DNA of 64,000 bases, taken from assembly GCA_035489435.1 (NCBI GenBank), contig DATHKG010000161.1; one strand, 5' to 3'. Below are positions 26,601 through 36,700 of this stretch, one piece after another. Source of the stretch: DATHKG01 sp035489435 (GTDB lineage Bacteria > Bacteroidota > Bacteroidia > Chitinophagales > Chitinophagaceae). The translations under genes were made by a program, and so were the position numbers. The notes under the pieces were generated by a model that did not search any database, had not been told where the DNA came from, and worked only from the letters and a program-made list of their open reading frames with translations. The number at the start of each line of letters is the position of its first letter. Position 1 is the first letter of the stretch.

Positions 26601-27959
26601 TGGCTGGAAGGCCTGGATAGATAAACGGTGCAGTGTTGGAGCACGGTTTAGCATCACCGGGTGACCTCTCAATATATTTTCAAGAATATCCCAAACAACG
26701 GCTTCTTTTCTATCTACCAGTTTGCGGGCAGATTTCACCGTTTTTACGATACCTCTTTCAATCAGTTTGCGAATGATAAATGGCTTGAACAATTCAGCAG
26801 CCATATCTTTTGGAAGACCGCACTCATGCAGTTTCAGTTCAGGACCAACAACGATAACGGAACGACCTGAATAGTCAACTCGTTTACCAAGAAGGTTCTG
26901 ACGGAAACGACCTTGTTTGCCTTTCAATACATCACTGAGTGATTTCAATGCACGTCCACCTTCTGCTTTAACAGCATTTGATTTACGTGAGTTATCAAAC
27001 AATGAATCCACCGCTTCCTGCAACATACGTTTTTCGTTACGCAGGATCACCTCTGGTGCCTTGATCTCCAACAGTCTTTTCAGACGGTTGTTCCGGATGA
27101 TTACCCGGCGATAAAGATCATTCAGATCAGAAGAAGCGAAACGACCGCCATCCAATGGAACGAGCGGACGAAGTTCTGGTGGAATTACAGGAATATATTG
27201 CATAACCATCCACTCAGGACGGTTTGTAATGCGTGTATTTGCTTCGCGGAAAGACTCAACAACACTCAGACGTTTTAAAGCATCTGCCTTACGTTGTTGT
27301 GAAGTTTCAGTTGCAGCAGTATTACGAAGATCAAATGACAACTGATCAAGTTCAATACGACCTAACAGGTCATGAACTGCTTCAGCTCCCATCTTCGCGA
27401 TGAACTTCTGAGGATCTTCATCAGGAAGATACTGGTTGTCTTTTGGCAAACCTTCCAGGATCTCGAGATATTCTTCTTCAGTAAGCAGATCGTTTGTTTT
27501 CAGGTTACGATCTTCACGGATACCAGCCTGGATCACCACGTATCTTTCATAATACACGATGCTTTCCAGTTTCTTTGAGCTTACGCCCAGCAGGTAACCA
27601 ATTTTATTTGGTAAGCTTTTGAAATACCAGATATGTACAACAGGCACAACCAGTTTGATGTGACCCATGCGCTCGCGACGAACCTTCTTTTCAGTTACTT
27701 CAACACCGCAACGATCGCAAACAATACCCTTATAACGGATACGCTTATACTTTCCGCAGGCACACTCATAATCCTTAACCGGTCCAAAAATACGCTCGCA
27801 GAACAAACCATCACGTTCAGGCTTGTAGGTACGATAGTTAATGGTTTCAGGTTTCAGAACCTCACCATAGCTGCGTTCCAGGATGGAATCCGGAGAAGCA
27901 AGCCCGATAGTGATCTTTGAGAATGATGACCTTGGACGATTTTCCTTTTTGATAGCCAT
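23667..27959 (-). CDS. rpoC: DNA-directed RNA polymerase subunit beta'
   Basis: The 1430-residue beta' subunit. Seen are the N-terminal zinc ribbon (CACGKYKR...CDRCGVE), the catalytic Mg-binding NADFDGDQMAVHVPLS, the second zinc site (CESKRGVCVKCYG) and IGEPGTQLTLRTFHVGG in the trigger-loop/bridge region. It forms the active centre of RNA polymerase with beta. It follows rpoB after a 109-base gap containing a strong hairpin and is closed by its own terminator. Length and sequence are typical of Bacteroidota. Confidence 0.99.
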   Translation of the reverse strand: MAIKKENRPRSSFSKITIGLASPDSILERSYGEVLKPETINYRTYKPERDGLFCERIFGPVKDYECACGKYKRIRYKGIVCDRCGVEVTEKKVRRERMGHIKLVVPVVHIWYFKSLPNKIGYLLGVSSKKLESIVYYERYVVIQAGIREDRNLKTNDLLTEEEYLEILEGLPKDNQYLPDEDPQKFIAKMGAEAVHDLLGRIELDQLSFDLRNTAATETSQQRKADALKRLSVVESFREANTRITNRPEWMVMQYIPVIPPELRPLVPLDGGRFASSDLNDLYRRVIIRNNRLKRLLEIKAPEVILRNEKRMLQEAVDSLFDNSRKSNAVKAEGGRALKSLSDVLKGKQGRFRQNLLGKRVDYSGRSVIVVGPELKLHECGLPKDMAAELFKPFIIRKLIERGIVKTVKSARKLVDRKEAVVWDILENILRGHPVMLNRAPTLHRLSIQAFQPKLIEGKAIQLHPLVCSAFNADFDGDQMAVHVPLSNAAVLEAQLLMLASHNILNPQNGAPITLPSQDMVLGLYYITKGKKTIGDEIVRGEGKHFYSAEEVVIAYNEGKIDLHAWIKVKAEVRDVMGNFTRKLIETTVGRVIFNQNVPKEVGYINALLTKKNLREIIGDIITITNVPKAAKFLDDIKLLGFRIAFQGGLSFNINDLIIPSIKEEVLENAKGEVDEVWDNYNMGLITNNERYNQIVDIWSRVDTRITETLIRELAQDKQGFNSVYMMLDSGARGSKQQIKQLCGIRGLMAKPRKSGSSGSEIIENPILSNFKGGLNVLDYFISTHGARKGLADTALKTADAGYLTRRLVDVAQDVVITEEDCGTLRGIATSALKDNEEVVEPLLDRIVGRTSLHNIYNLQTDETIVEAGSEITDYIAKRIEEAGIEIVEIRSVLTCESKRGVCVKCYGKNLATGNLAQKGDAVGIIAAQSIGEPGTQLTLRTFHVGGVAGSASVESSLYAKFDGTIQFDGLRLVATENEAGEKTQLVIGRTGELRVMDVKNDRLLITVNIPYGATMLVKDGQTVKKGDTICTWDPFNNVIVAEIAGSIKFDNVIEGITYREEADEQTGHREKVVIETKDKTKIPTLIVEGKDVKLYNLPVGSHITVDEAETVKAGQVLVKIPRTLRMQRDITGGLPRVTELFEARNPGNPSIVCEIDGVVAFGAIKRGNREIVVEAKDGVVKKYLVPLTRQILVQDGDFIKAGAPLSDGQVAPGDILSIKGPFAVQEYVVNEIQEVYRLQGVKINDKHIEVIVRQMMKKVEIIDPGDTRFLEEDLVDRLDFIEENDWIFDKKVVSEPGESTKMRAGQIASLREIREENSMLRRSDKKLVEYRDANSATSHPVLLGITKASLGTQSWISAASFQETTKVLSSAAIQGKTDDMLGLKENVITGHPIPAGTGLRDFENMIVGSKEEYELLQTTREAMNFDDEE

Positions 27960-28014
27960 ATTATTGAAATGCTTTCTTTTTTAAAATCTAATTGAACCGG
28001 AAATCTTTCTACAA

Positions 28015-28049
28015 AACCTGGTTGCAGGTTTTATACCAGCAACCAGGTT
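28015..28049 (-). other. Hairpin in the rpoB-rpoC gap
   Basis: AACCTGGTTGC pairs perfectly with GCAACCAGGTT (11 bp) around a 13-nt loop in the 109-base gap between rpoB and rpoC. No long T run follows on the minus strand (TTTTGTAG), so it may be a processing site, a partial terminator or an mRNA-stabilising structure. Confidence 0.6.
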
Positions 28050-28068
28050 TCTGAAAGAAATATTTTGT

Positions 28069-31000
28069 TTAATCGAACTTCAGATCCAATCCCAGACCTC
28101 TCAACTCATGTACAAGTACATTGAAGGATTCCGGAATACCTGGTCTTGGAATATTATCGCCCTTAACGATCGCTTCGTAAGTTTTCGCACGGCCGATGAT
28201 ATCATCCGATTTAAGTGTAAGTAACTCCTGGAGAATATTTGATGCACCATAAGCTTCGAGTGCCCAAACTTCCATTTCACCGAAACGCTGACCTCCGAAC
28301 TGTGCTTTACCACCCAGCGGCTGCTGAGTAATAAGACTGTATGGTCCGATTGAACGTGCGTGCATCTTATCATCCACCATGTGGTGTAATTTGATCATAT
28401 AGATAACACCCACGGTTGCTTTCTGGTGGAAACGTTCCCCGGTTTCACCATCATAAAGATAGCTGTGACCGAAGGTTGGAAGTTTTGCCTGATCGATATA
28501 ATCAGCAATTTCCTCTACAGTAGCACCATCAAAGATCGGTGTAGCGAACTTCACTCCAAGCTTCAGACCTGCCCAGCCAAGAACAGTCTCATAGATCTGT
28601 CCAAGGTTCATCCGGCTAGGTACGCCCAATGGATTCAATACGATATCCACCGGTGTTCCATCTTCCAGGAATGGCATGTCTTCTGCACGAACGATTTTCG
28701 CAACAATACCCTTGTTACCGTGACGACCCGCCATCTTATCTCCCACTTTCAGCTTACGCTTAACCGCGATATAAACTTTCGCGAGTTTCAGTACACCTGC
28801 AGGTAATTCGTCACCAATTGATATGTTGAACTTTTCTCTTTTATATCTACCCAGTTCTTCGTTGTACTTAATATTGTAGTTGTGAAGAAGTGTGTTGATC
28901 GGATCATCGATTGAAGAATCGCCGGTCCAGCCCAAAGGATTGATGTTCTGATAATCCAGTGTAGCCAGGTTTTTAGCGTTGAACTTCGCACCCTTGCCAA
29001 TCTGCATTTCACCGAAGTTGTTGGCAACACCCAATGAAGGTTTGTCTTTCAACAAAGTCTGCAATTTGCTCAGCAAAAGATCTTTCAGATCAGTTGTATT
29101 TTTCTCGTGAACTTTTTCAAGCTTCTCAAGAGATGCTTTCTCACGGATCTTTGCGTTTTTATCTTTCTTGGCGCGTTGGAAAAGTTTCTTACCGATTACA
29201 ACACCTTCAACTCCGTTCGGAGCTTTCAGCGAAGCATCTTTTGCATCGCCTGCCTTATCACCAAAGATTGCACGAAGCAGTTTTTCTTCAGGGGTTGGAT
29301 CTGATTCTCCTTTAGGAGTGATCTTACCGATGAGAATATCTCCTTCTTTAATAGCAGCACCCATACGGATGATACCATTTTCATCCAGGTCTTTTGTAGC
29401 TTCTTCAGAAACGTTTGGAATATCCGGTGTCAGTTCTTCTTCACCAAGTTTGGTATCGCGTACTTCCAGTTCGTATTCAGAAATGTGAACTGAAGTAAAC
29501 AGATCCTCACGTACCACTTTCTCATTGATTACAATCGCATCTTCAAAGTTGTAACCTTTCCATGGCATGAATGCCACCTGCAGGTTACGACCCAATGCAA
29601 CTTCACCATTCTGAACGGCATATCCTTCAGTCAGGAAGTCACCTTTCTTCATCCTTTGACCTTTCTTAACAGCAGGCTTGTGGTTGATACAGGTTTCCTG
29701 GTTTGTTTTGATAAACTTGGTCATGTTATATACACGCAGATCATCTTCAAAGCTAACCAGGCGGTCAGCTTCTGTACGATCGTAACGGATATGAATTTCC
29801 TTACCGTCTACGTATTCAATAACACCATCGCCTTCTGCGAGTATCTGTACACGTGAGTCACGTGCTGCCTTTGCTTCCAGTCCAGTACCAACAATAGGTT
29901 GCTGAGGGCGGATCAAAGGAACAGCCTGACGTTGCATGTTCGATCCCATAAGGGCACGGTTAGCATCGTCATGCTCGAGGAACGGAATCAATGAAGCACT
30001 CAAACCAACAATCTGGTTAGGAGCAACGTCCATAAATTCAACCTCTGCTTTATCGAGTATCGGGAAGTCACCTGTTTGACGGGAGGCAACCTTATCTTCT
30101 GCGAATTCACCTTTTTCAGTAAGCGGTGCTGACGCCTGCGCAATCTTCGCGATATCTTCTTCTTCAGCACTCAGGAAAGTCAGCTTCTTCATTTCAACTT
30201 TACCGTTGTCTACCTTGCGGTAAGGCGTTTCGATAAAGCCCATCTCATTGATCTTTGCGTGAACGCAAAGCGTTGAGATCAAACCAATGTTTGGTCCTTC
30301 CGGTGTTTCAATTGTACAAAGACGGCCATAATGTGAGTAGTGAACGTCACGTACCTCGAAACCAGCTCTTTCACGTGACAGACCTCCGGGTCCGAGTGCG
30401 GAGATACGACGCTTGTGCGTGATCTCACTCAACGGATTGGTTTGGTCAAGGAACTGTGATAACTGGGAAGTACCAAAGAATGAATTGATAACTGAAGAAA
30501 GTGTACGTGCATTGATCAGGTCAACCGGTGTGAACACCTCGTTGTCACGAACGTTCATCCTTTCACGGATAGTACGCGCCATACGGGCAAGACCAACACC
30601 GAATTGAGCATACAACTGCTCTCCCACTGTTCTTACACGGCGATTGCTTAAGTGATCAATGTCATCGATTTCAGCCTTACCATTGGTCAGACGAACCAGG
30701 TATTTGATGATCTCGATGATATCTTCTTTTGTTAGTGTCTTTTGTTCGATAGGATAGTTAAGATTCAGCTTACGGTTGATCTTGTAACGTCCAACTTCAC
30801 CCAGGTCATAACGCTTGTCGCTGAAGAACAATTTGTCGATGATACCGCGTGCAGTTTCATTATCAGGAGCATCCGCACCGCGCAACTGGCGATAGATATG
30901 CTGAACCGCTTCCAGTTCTGAGTTGGAAGTATCCTTATTAAGGGTGTTGTAGATGATTGCATAATCACCACCAACATCTTCTTTCTGAATGAAAACGCTT

Positions 31001-31872
31001 TTCACATCCATTTCAGAAACCATTTCAATGGCTTCTTCATCAAGGATGGTATCGCGCTCAAGCACGATTTCGTTTCTTTCGATGGAAACCACCTCACCGG
31101 TGTCTTCATCAACGAAATCTTCTACCCATGTTCTGAGAACGCGGGCAGCCAGGCGTTTGCCCAGGTATTTTGTAAGTTGTTTTTTATCAGCCTGAACTTC
31201 GTCAGCCATCCCGAAAAGTTCGAGAATGTCTTTATCAGTTTCGAAGCCGATAGAACGCAACAAAGTTGTTACAGGGAATTTCTTCTTACGATCTATGTAA
31301 GCATACATAACATTGTTGATGTCTGTAGCAAACTCCATCCAGGCTCCCTTGAAAGGAATAACCCTGGCTGAATAGATCTTTGTTCCATTCGGGTGAATAG
31401 ACTGACCGAAGAATACACCGGGTGAACGGTGTAATTGTGAAACAACGACACGCTCTGCACCATTGATTACAAAGGTACCGCGTGGGGTCATGTAAGGAAT
31501 GTTACCGAGGAACACATCCTGGACTATTGTCTGGAAATCTACGTGTTCTTCATCGTTACAGCTTAACCTGAGCTTTGCTTTTAAAGGCACCGCATAAGTT
31601 AATCCGCGCTCCATACACTCTTCGATAGTATAGCGTGGGGGATCGATAAAGTAATCAAGAAACTCGAGGACAAATATGTTCCTGGTGTCAGTAATCGGGA
31701 AATTTTCCTTAAACACCTTAAACAATCCTTCTATATTCCTTTTGTCTGGAGTGGTCTCCAACTGGAAATATTCCTTGAAAGATTGGATTTGGACTTCTAG
31801 TAGATCAGGGGCGTCCGCTAAGTGTTTAATTTTACCGAAGTTGACCCTGTTTTGCAGTTTTGTAGACGACAT
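28069..31872 (-). CDS. rpoB: DNA-directed RNA polymerase subunit beta
   Basis: The 1267-residue beta subunit. The rifampicin-pocket region reads FFGTSQLSQFLDQTNPLSEITHKRRISALGPGG (positions split across the cluster), and downstream blocks such as GYNFEDAIVINE, GDKMAGRHGNKG and PLGGKAQFGGQRFGEMEVWALEAYGA in shortened form are universal. Here rpoB is not preceded by rplL but by a 15-kb glycan-utilisation locus, and it has its own full-consensus promoter about 170 bases upstream. With rpoC it forms an independent transcription unit. Confidence 0.99.
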   Translation of the reverse strand: MSSTKLQNRVNFGKIKHLADAPDLLEVQIQSFKEYFQLETTPDKRNIEGLFKVFKENFPITDTRNIFVLEFLDYFIDPPRYTIEECMERGLTYAVPLKAKLRLSCNDEEHVDFQTIVQDVFLGNIPYMTPRGTFVINGAERVVVSQLHRSPGVFFGQSIHPNGTKIYSARVIPFKGAWMEFATDINNVMYAYIDRKKKFPVTTLLRSIGFETDKDILELFGMADEVQADKKQLTKYLGKRLAARVLRTWVEDFVDEDTGEVVSIERNEIVLERDTILDEEAIEMVSEMDVKSVFIQKEDVGGDYAIIYNTLNKDTSNSELEAVQHIYRQLRGADAPDNETARGIIDKLFFSDKRYDLGEVGRYKINRKLNLNYPIEQKTLTKEDIIEIIKYLVRLTNGKAEIDDIDHLSNRRVRTVGEQLYAQFGVGLARMARTIRERMNVRDNEVFTPVDLINARTLSSVINSFFGTSQLSQFLDQTNPLSEITHKRRISALGPGGLSRERAGFEVRDVHYSHYGRLCTIETPEGPNIGLISTLCVHAKINEMGFIETPYRKVDNGKVEMKKLTFLSAEEEDIAKIAQASAPLTEKGEFAEDKVASRQTGDFPILDKAEVEFMDVAPNQIVGLSASLIPFLEHDDANRALMGSNMQRQAVPLIRPQQPIVGTGLEAKAARDSRVQILAEGDGVIEYVDGKEIHIRYDRTEADRLVSFEDDLRVYNMTKFIKTNQETCINHKPAVKKGQRMKKGDFLTEGYAVQNGEVALGRNLQVAFMPWKGYNFEDAIVINEKVVREDLFTSVHISEYELEVRDTKLGEEELTPDIPNVSEEATKDLDENGIIRMGAAIKEGDILIGKITPKGESDPTPEEKLLRAIFGDKAGDAKDASLKAPNGVEGVVIGKKLFQRAKKDKNAKIREKASLEKLEKVHEKNTTDLKDLLLSKLQTLLKDKPSLGVANNFGEMQIGKGAKFNAKNLATLDYQNINPLGWTGDSSIDDPINTLLHNYNIKYNEELGRYKREKFNISIGDELPAGVLKLAKVYIAVKRKLKVGDKMAGRHGNKGIVAKIVRAEDMPFLEDGTPVDIVLNPLGVPSRMNLGQIYETVLGWAGLKLGVKFATPIFDGATVEEIADYIDQAKLPTFGHSYLYDGETGERFHQKATVGVIYMIKLHHMVDDKMHARSIGPYSLITQQPLGGKAQFGGQRFGEMEVWALEAYGASNILQELLTLKSDDIIGRAKTYEAIVKGDNIPRPGIPESFNVLVHELRGLGLDLKFD

Positions 31873-32041
31873 ATGTTTTAAAACCGGTTTTTTAGTTGTT
31901 CGAACTTCAAAAGTGCCCTATAGGCAAAAAAATTACATGGCAACCCTAAGGTTCCCGATGTATTGATAACGAGGCGATTATGAATTTTTCGTCATTAAAA
32001 ATCTATCCTCAACTGATTATTAGAATGAAAAATGGAGGGCA

Positions 32042-32071
32042 AAGGTAATGAATATACCAGTAAAAACAATA
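32042..32071 (-). promoter_or_regulatory. rpoB promoter (full Bacteroidota consensus)
   Basis: On the minus strand TTG (32069-32071), exactly 19 nt, then TACCTTTG (32042-32049): a complete match to the known -33 TTG / -7 TAnnTTTG pattern. It predicts a start about 165 bases upstream of the rpoB ATG, leaving a long leader (31873-32035) that could carry regulation, although I see no strong structure in it. Confidence 0.8.
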
Positions 32072-32113
32072 AAATCAGAAGTCATTTCTCAGCATTAAGG
32101 GATCCTTCACAAA

Positions 32114-32168
32114 TAAAAAAAAAACCACGATTCCGGAAAGTCAATGACTTCCGGAATCGTGGTTTTTA
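32114..32168. terminator. Strong bidirectional terminator between susD and rpoB
   Basis: An 18-bp perfect stem, AAAACCACGATTCCGGAA (32121-32138) and its complement (32149-32166), encloses a 10-nt loop with T runs on both strands. It ends the susC/susD transcript 42 nt after the susD stop and lies just upstream of the rpoB promoter, so it insulates rpoB from the glycan locus. Confidence 0.93.
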
Positions 32169-32207
32169 AGAGCTGTTAAAATATATCAACCAGAAATGTT
32201 CTGCTTA

Positions 32208-33752
32208 TTAATATCCTGGATTATTTGGCGTAAGGTTCGGGTTGTTTTTCATTTCATTTGTCGGCAAAGGCAGTAATAGGTGTTTTTCCTGAATAACTGC
32301 TCCATTGTCGGGGAACTTATGTCCAACCAGGGGTTCAAATGATTTTGTTGTTACATTGAAAGCACGGCGTAACCTGAGCATATCGAACCAGGTAATACCT
32401 TCGAATGCCATCTCATACCAACGTTCCCTGAGCACGGCATCGCGGAAAGTAGATTTTGTGTAAGCGCCTGCTCCAAGCGTAGCCAGACCAGCGCGGTCCC
32501 GAATCAGTTTCAGTGCGTTCACGGCCGTAGCTGAAGGAGCAGCATCCACTTCGTTCTGAGCTTCCGCATAAACCAAAAGGACGTCAGCGTACCGGATATT
32601 CATCAAATTAAGACTTGAAACGTTAGTTCCTGCCACGCCGGATGTTCCATTAGCAACCACGTCAAAATGCTTAAAAATGTAAGGGTTGCCTAGCGGTTTC
32701 AGGGCACCGTTACCTTCTGTGTAATATGAAGTATAATAGAAGCCCTGGCGATCGATTGTGCGTTTGTCACCTGCTTCGTAAGAATTTACAAAAGCTGGCA
32801 CCGGCACGTTTGATCCCACTTCAGTACCGTAGCTCGAAATACCTTTGAAATTTGGAAGTAATGCAGCCTGGATTGGATTATCAGCCACACCACCGAGGTA
32901 CTGGATCTCGAAAATATGCTCACTCCTGTTTTCAGTTGAAAGCGTGTGAAGTTCACTATAAGTAGCAAACAAAGAAAAAGCGTTGCTTGTAATAACTTCA
33001 TTGGCTTTATCTGCAGCAAGCTTATAATGCGTTGCGCCTTTACTTAAAGGAAACCCTGCCATTGTGAGATAAACTTTTGCAAGGAGCGATTTAACTGCTC
33101 CGAGAGATGCCCGTCCGGAGTTATCTGTCAATGGTAATCCACCTGACTCGGCTGCTGTAAGGTCAGCCACAATCTGATCGTAAACCGAAGCGGTAGACGC
33201 TCTAGGTGCAAGCAAATTTTCATCACTGAAGCTTTCTACAGGCTGAACAATTAAAGGTACATCGCCCCACATGCGCACCAGGTAGAAGTATGACCATGCA
33301 CGGAGGAACTGGGCCTGAGCAAGTATACGCTTACGGGCAGTTTCATCCATCGGATTTATCTCGGGAACCTTTTGGAGGACGAGATTGGTTTGTGCAATGA
33401 TACTGTATAGACCATTCCACCATTGTGTAATCAACAAATTATCACCGTTATACGACAGACCGATAATATTGTTGAGATCTGAATTCTGACCGGTTTCGGT
33501 TTTTGCCAACCCGCTTAACATTTCTGGAAGTGACCAGTTCTGCACAAAGATACCGGCACCGTTTCCGATGAAACGGGTTTGCGCATAAGCGGCAGCGATA
33601 GCTGCATCTGCATGTCCCGGTAGGGTGAAATATGTGTCTGCTGTGAGGTTGGTAGGATCCTCTTCCTCGAGGAATTTAGAACAGGAGGAACTGCTAAGTA
33701 CTGCTGACAACAACAGCACCTTGCTAATCGATTTTATATTGAATGTTTTCAT
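32208..33752 (-). CDS. SusD/RagB-family glycan-binding lipoprotein
   Basis: A 514-residue SusD-like lipoprotein, the outer-membrane lid that hands glycans to its SusC partner. The signal peptide ends in a lipobox (SSSC, Cys at 24) followed by SKFLEEED, an acidic surface-export signal. The family's tetratricopeptide-like helical N-terminal half is visible (AQFLRAWSYFYLVRMWGDVPL). The C-terminal end has RERWYEMAFEGITWFDMLRLRR and the closing LLPLPTNEMKNNPNLTPNNPGY in shortened form, both SusD hallmarks. It follows susC after 22 bases and is the last gene of the glycan locus before the bidirectional terminator. Confidence 0.94.
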   Translation of the reverse strand: MKTFNIKSISKVLLLSAVLSSSSCSKFLEEEDPTNLTADTYFTLPGHADAAIAAAYAQTRFIGNGAGIFVQNWSLPEMLSGLAKTETGQNSDLNNIIGLSYNGDNLLITQWWNGLYSIIAQTNLVLQKVPEINPMDETARKRILAQAQFLRAWSYFYLVRMWGDVPLIVQPVESFSDENLLAPRASTASVYDQIVADLTAAESGGLPLTDNSGRASLGAVKSLLAKVYLTMAGFPLSKGATHYKLAADKANEVITSNAFSLFATYSELHTLSTENRSEHIFEIQYLGGVADNPIQAALLPNFKGISSYGTEVGSNVPVPAFVNSYEAGDKRTIDRQGFYYTSYYTEGNGALKPLGNPYIFKHFDVVANGTSGVAGTNVSSLNLMNIRYADVLLVYAEAQNEVDAAPSATAVNALKLIRDRAGLATLGAGAYTKSTFRDAVLRERWYEMAFEGITWFDMLRLRRAFNVTTKSFEPLVGHKFPDNGAVIQEKHLLLPLPTNEMKNNPNLTPNNPGY

Positions 33753-33774
33753 GATTTGTCTTTTCAGTTACGAT

Positions 33775-36700
33775 TTATAATCCGAGATTAAGTCCGAAAG
33801 TGAACATGGTTGGTTTTGGATAGTCAAAAAACGTTTGTCCCTGCGCAAAAGCATTGCCGTAAGTAGTTACTTCAGGATCATTACCACGGTAATCGGTTAC
33901 AAGGAAAAAGTTCTGTACGGAAGCGTAAGCCCGAAACCTGTTCAATCTCAGCTTCTCATAAAATGATGCCGGGAAATTATAACTGAGGGCCAGGTTTTTA
34001 CCACGTACAAAAGATCCGTCCTGAACCCAGCGGGTGTCCACGTTTGTAACATACCCTGCTCTCGTGTCCCGGATAGCAGCAATATCTGAAACTGTATTTC
34101 CTTTTGTAGCATCATAAGCTCCAAGTACAGTCGCATAGCTATTCGCAATACTTACACGGTCTTCTCCTGAATGGGTAGACATGTTGAGAATATCATTTCC
34201 AAACACATACTGGATCTCAAGAAGTAATTCGAAATTCTTATACCGGAAGGTGTTGAATAAAGATCCCCATGCATCCGGGTTACCATTACCTATGATTGAT
34301 CGGTCAGCATCGTTTATCTGGTAGTCGCCATTTCTGTCAAGATATTTAATATCACCAGGCAAAATTGGCTTACCTCCGCGATAGCTTGCAGGACTGAATT
34401 TAGCTGCTTCTGCAGCTTCGGAAGGCTGCCAGGTTCCAAGACGCGTAAGACCCCAAAATGAACCTACTGACTCACCTACACGGATAATATTCGTCTGGTT
34501 GGTAAAGTTTGGTCCGCCAATACCGAAAATATCTGCCGGTGTTGCAAGCGATAACACTTTATTGCGGTTGAATGAAATGTTGAAACCGGTTGTCCAGCCG
34601 AAGTCTTTACCCCGGATGTTAACGGTATTGATACCGATTTCAAGACCCTTATTTTCCAGGCTGCCCACGTTACGTGTGATCGTGCCGTAACCACTGGAAG
34701 TAGGTACAGGGGCATCGAGCAACATATCAGTTGTTTTTCGGTAATACACATCTAATTCAAGATTGATGCGGTTTTCCAGGAAACCAACTTCAAGCCCGAC
34801 ATCTGTCTGGGTTGTCTTTTCCCATTTCAGATCAGGGTTTTCGAGGCGACCTGTGCCAACCCCGGCAACACGAACATCGCCGAGTATGCCAGTATAAGAA
34901 CCAAGTGTACCAATTGACCGGTAAGTAGGGATTTCAGAGTTACCTGTTGATCCAATACTTGCACGAATTTTCAGGTTTGAAATTACGGTGCTGTTTTTCA
35001 GGAAGTCTTCTTCGGATACTCTCCAGCCGATAGCTGCAGATGGAAAAAATCCCCATTTGTGGTCTTCACCAAATTTTGACGATGCATCTGCCCGGCCTGT
35101 AAAAGTCAACAGGTATTTGTCCTTATAAACATAATTGATGCGGCTGAAATAGGAGTTCAGCGAAAAACGTGATCTGTTAGAAGAAGAGGCATTTTGTTGG
35201 CTGCCCTGGCCGAGATTGTTGTATTGGAAAAAATCAGTTGAAAAGTTCTGGGAACTTGCCTGGAAGGATGTAAACGTATTTTCCTGCCATGATAAACCGA
35301 GCAGTGCTGTCAGGTTATGATCAGTCCCGATTTTTTTGTTGTAAGTAAAATAGTTTTCAGATGACCAGAAGTTTTCACGGCTATTATTCTGTATGGCAGT
35401 ACCATTTTGGTTTCTTGAAAGCTGATCGAGAGACCGCCCATTGTATTCACGCTGTCCCCTGGTAACAACGTTGACGCCTAACTGACTCCGGAAACTTAGT
35501 CCAGGCGCCAGATCGAGATTAACATAAATATCGCCCAGCGTTGTCTGCGTATTATAAAGTAGTTTTCTCTCTTCAAGTATGTGTACAGGATTTGATCCAC
35601 CTTCAGCACCGGGATACATATAGTTTTCACCCCAGGTTCCATCGGCAAATTTTACTGGAAGAAATGGGAAAGCTTCAGTGATCATACGAACTGAGTTAAG
35701 TCCGCCTGTTCCCTGGTCCACGATATTTTCCTCCTGGTTATGATAACCAAGGTTTCCGCCAATCCGAAGCCATTCTTTAATCTTTGTATCAAATACAAAT
35801 CTTGCGGAATACCTTTTAAGATAGCTGTTGAGTAATAACCCATTGTCATCACGATAACCCAGGTAAGCGCCGAAACTATTGTCTGCACTACCACCAGTGA
35901 CACCTAACTGATGATTCTGTGAAAGTTTGGATTGAGTTGATTCTTCTAACCAGTCTGTATTATATATTGGTGCACCATTTGCGTCGAACAGGTTTGGAAG
36001 GCTTTGTCTTTTAACCCTTGGATCAACCACACTGCTATATGCTCCTGAGGCCCATCCTGCCGGATCGTATACTTTGATGTTATCGTAAGCAAGATTTTCG
36101 ATATCAATGTATTGCTGCGCGTTGAGCATTTCTACACGGTTAGGTCCGATAGTCGGAACTCCGAGTTCAACATCGTAGGTGACTTTTCCACCATTACGAC
36201 TACCTCTTTTTGTTGTTACAAGTATTACACCGTTGGCACCTCTCGAACCATAGATCGCTGTCGCCGAAGCATCTTTTAGCACTTCCACAGATGCTATATC
36301 GCTCGGGTTAATAAAGTCTATAGAATTGCTGTTACTTGACTGAGATCCGATTGGCAGCGCAACTCCGTCCACGATGTATAATGGATTGCTTGTCGCGAGG
36401 ATAGAACTAAATCCGCGGATACGAACATTTGTCTGACCCCCCGGGCGACCCGAATTGGTGTTAACCTGCACACCAGGCATTCTGCCTGCGAGCGCCTGGT
36501 TTAGTGAGGCCGCAGGCCTGTCAGTTAATTCTTTCGCTTTTACACTTGCGACTGCCCCGGTAAGGTCAGATTTCCTGGTAGTACCATAACCGACAACGAC
36601 TACCTCTCCAAGAGAAGCATCATCTGTTTTTAATTGAATGTCGATTGTTGTGCGGCTGCCGACAGTTACTTCCTGGTTTGTCATGCCAGTAAAACTGAAG

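Noticed and set aside
31873..32041. rpoB leader as a possible riboswitch or attenuator
   Set aside because: No stable stem or terminator-like structure can be seen in this 169-base leader.
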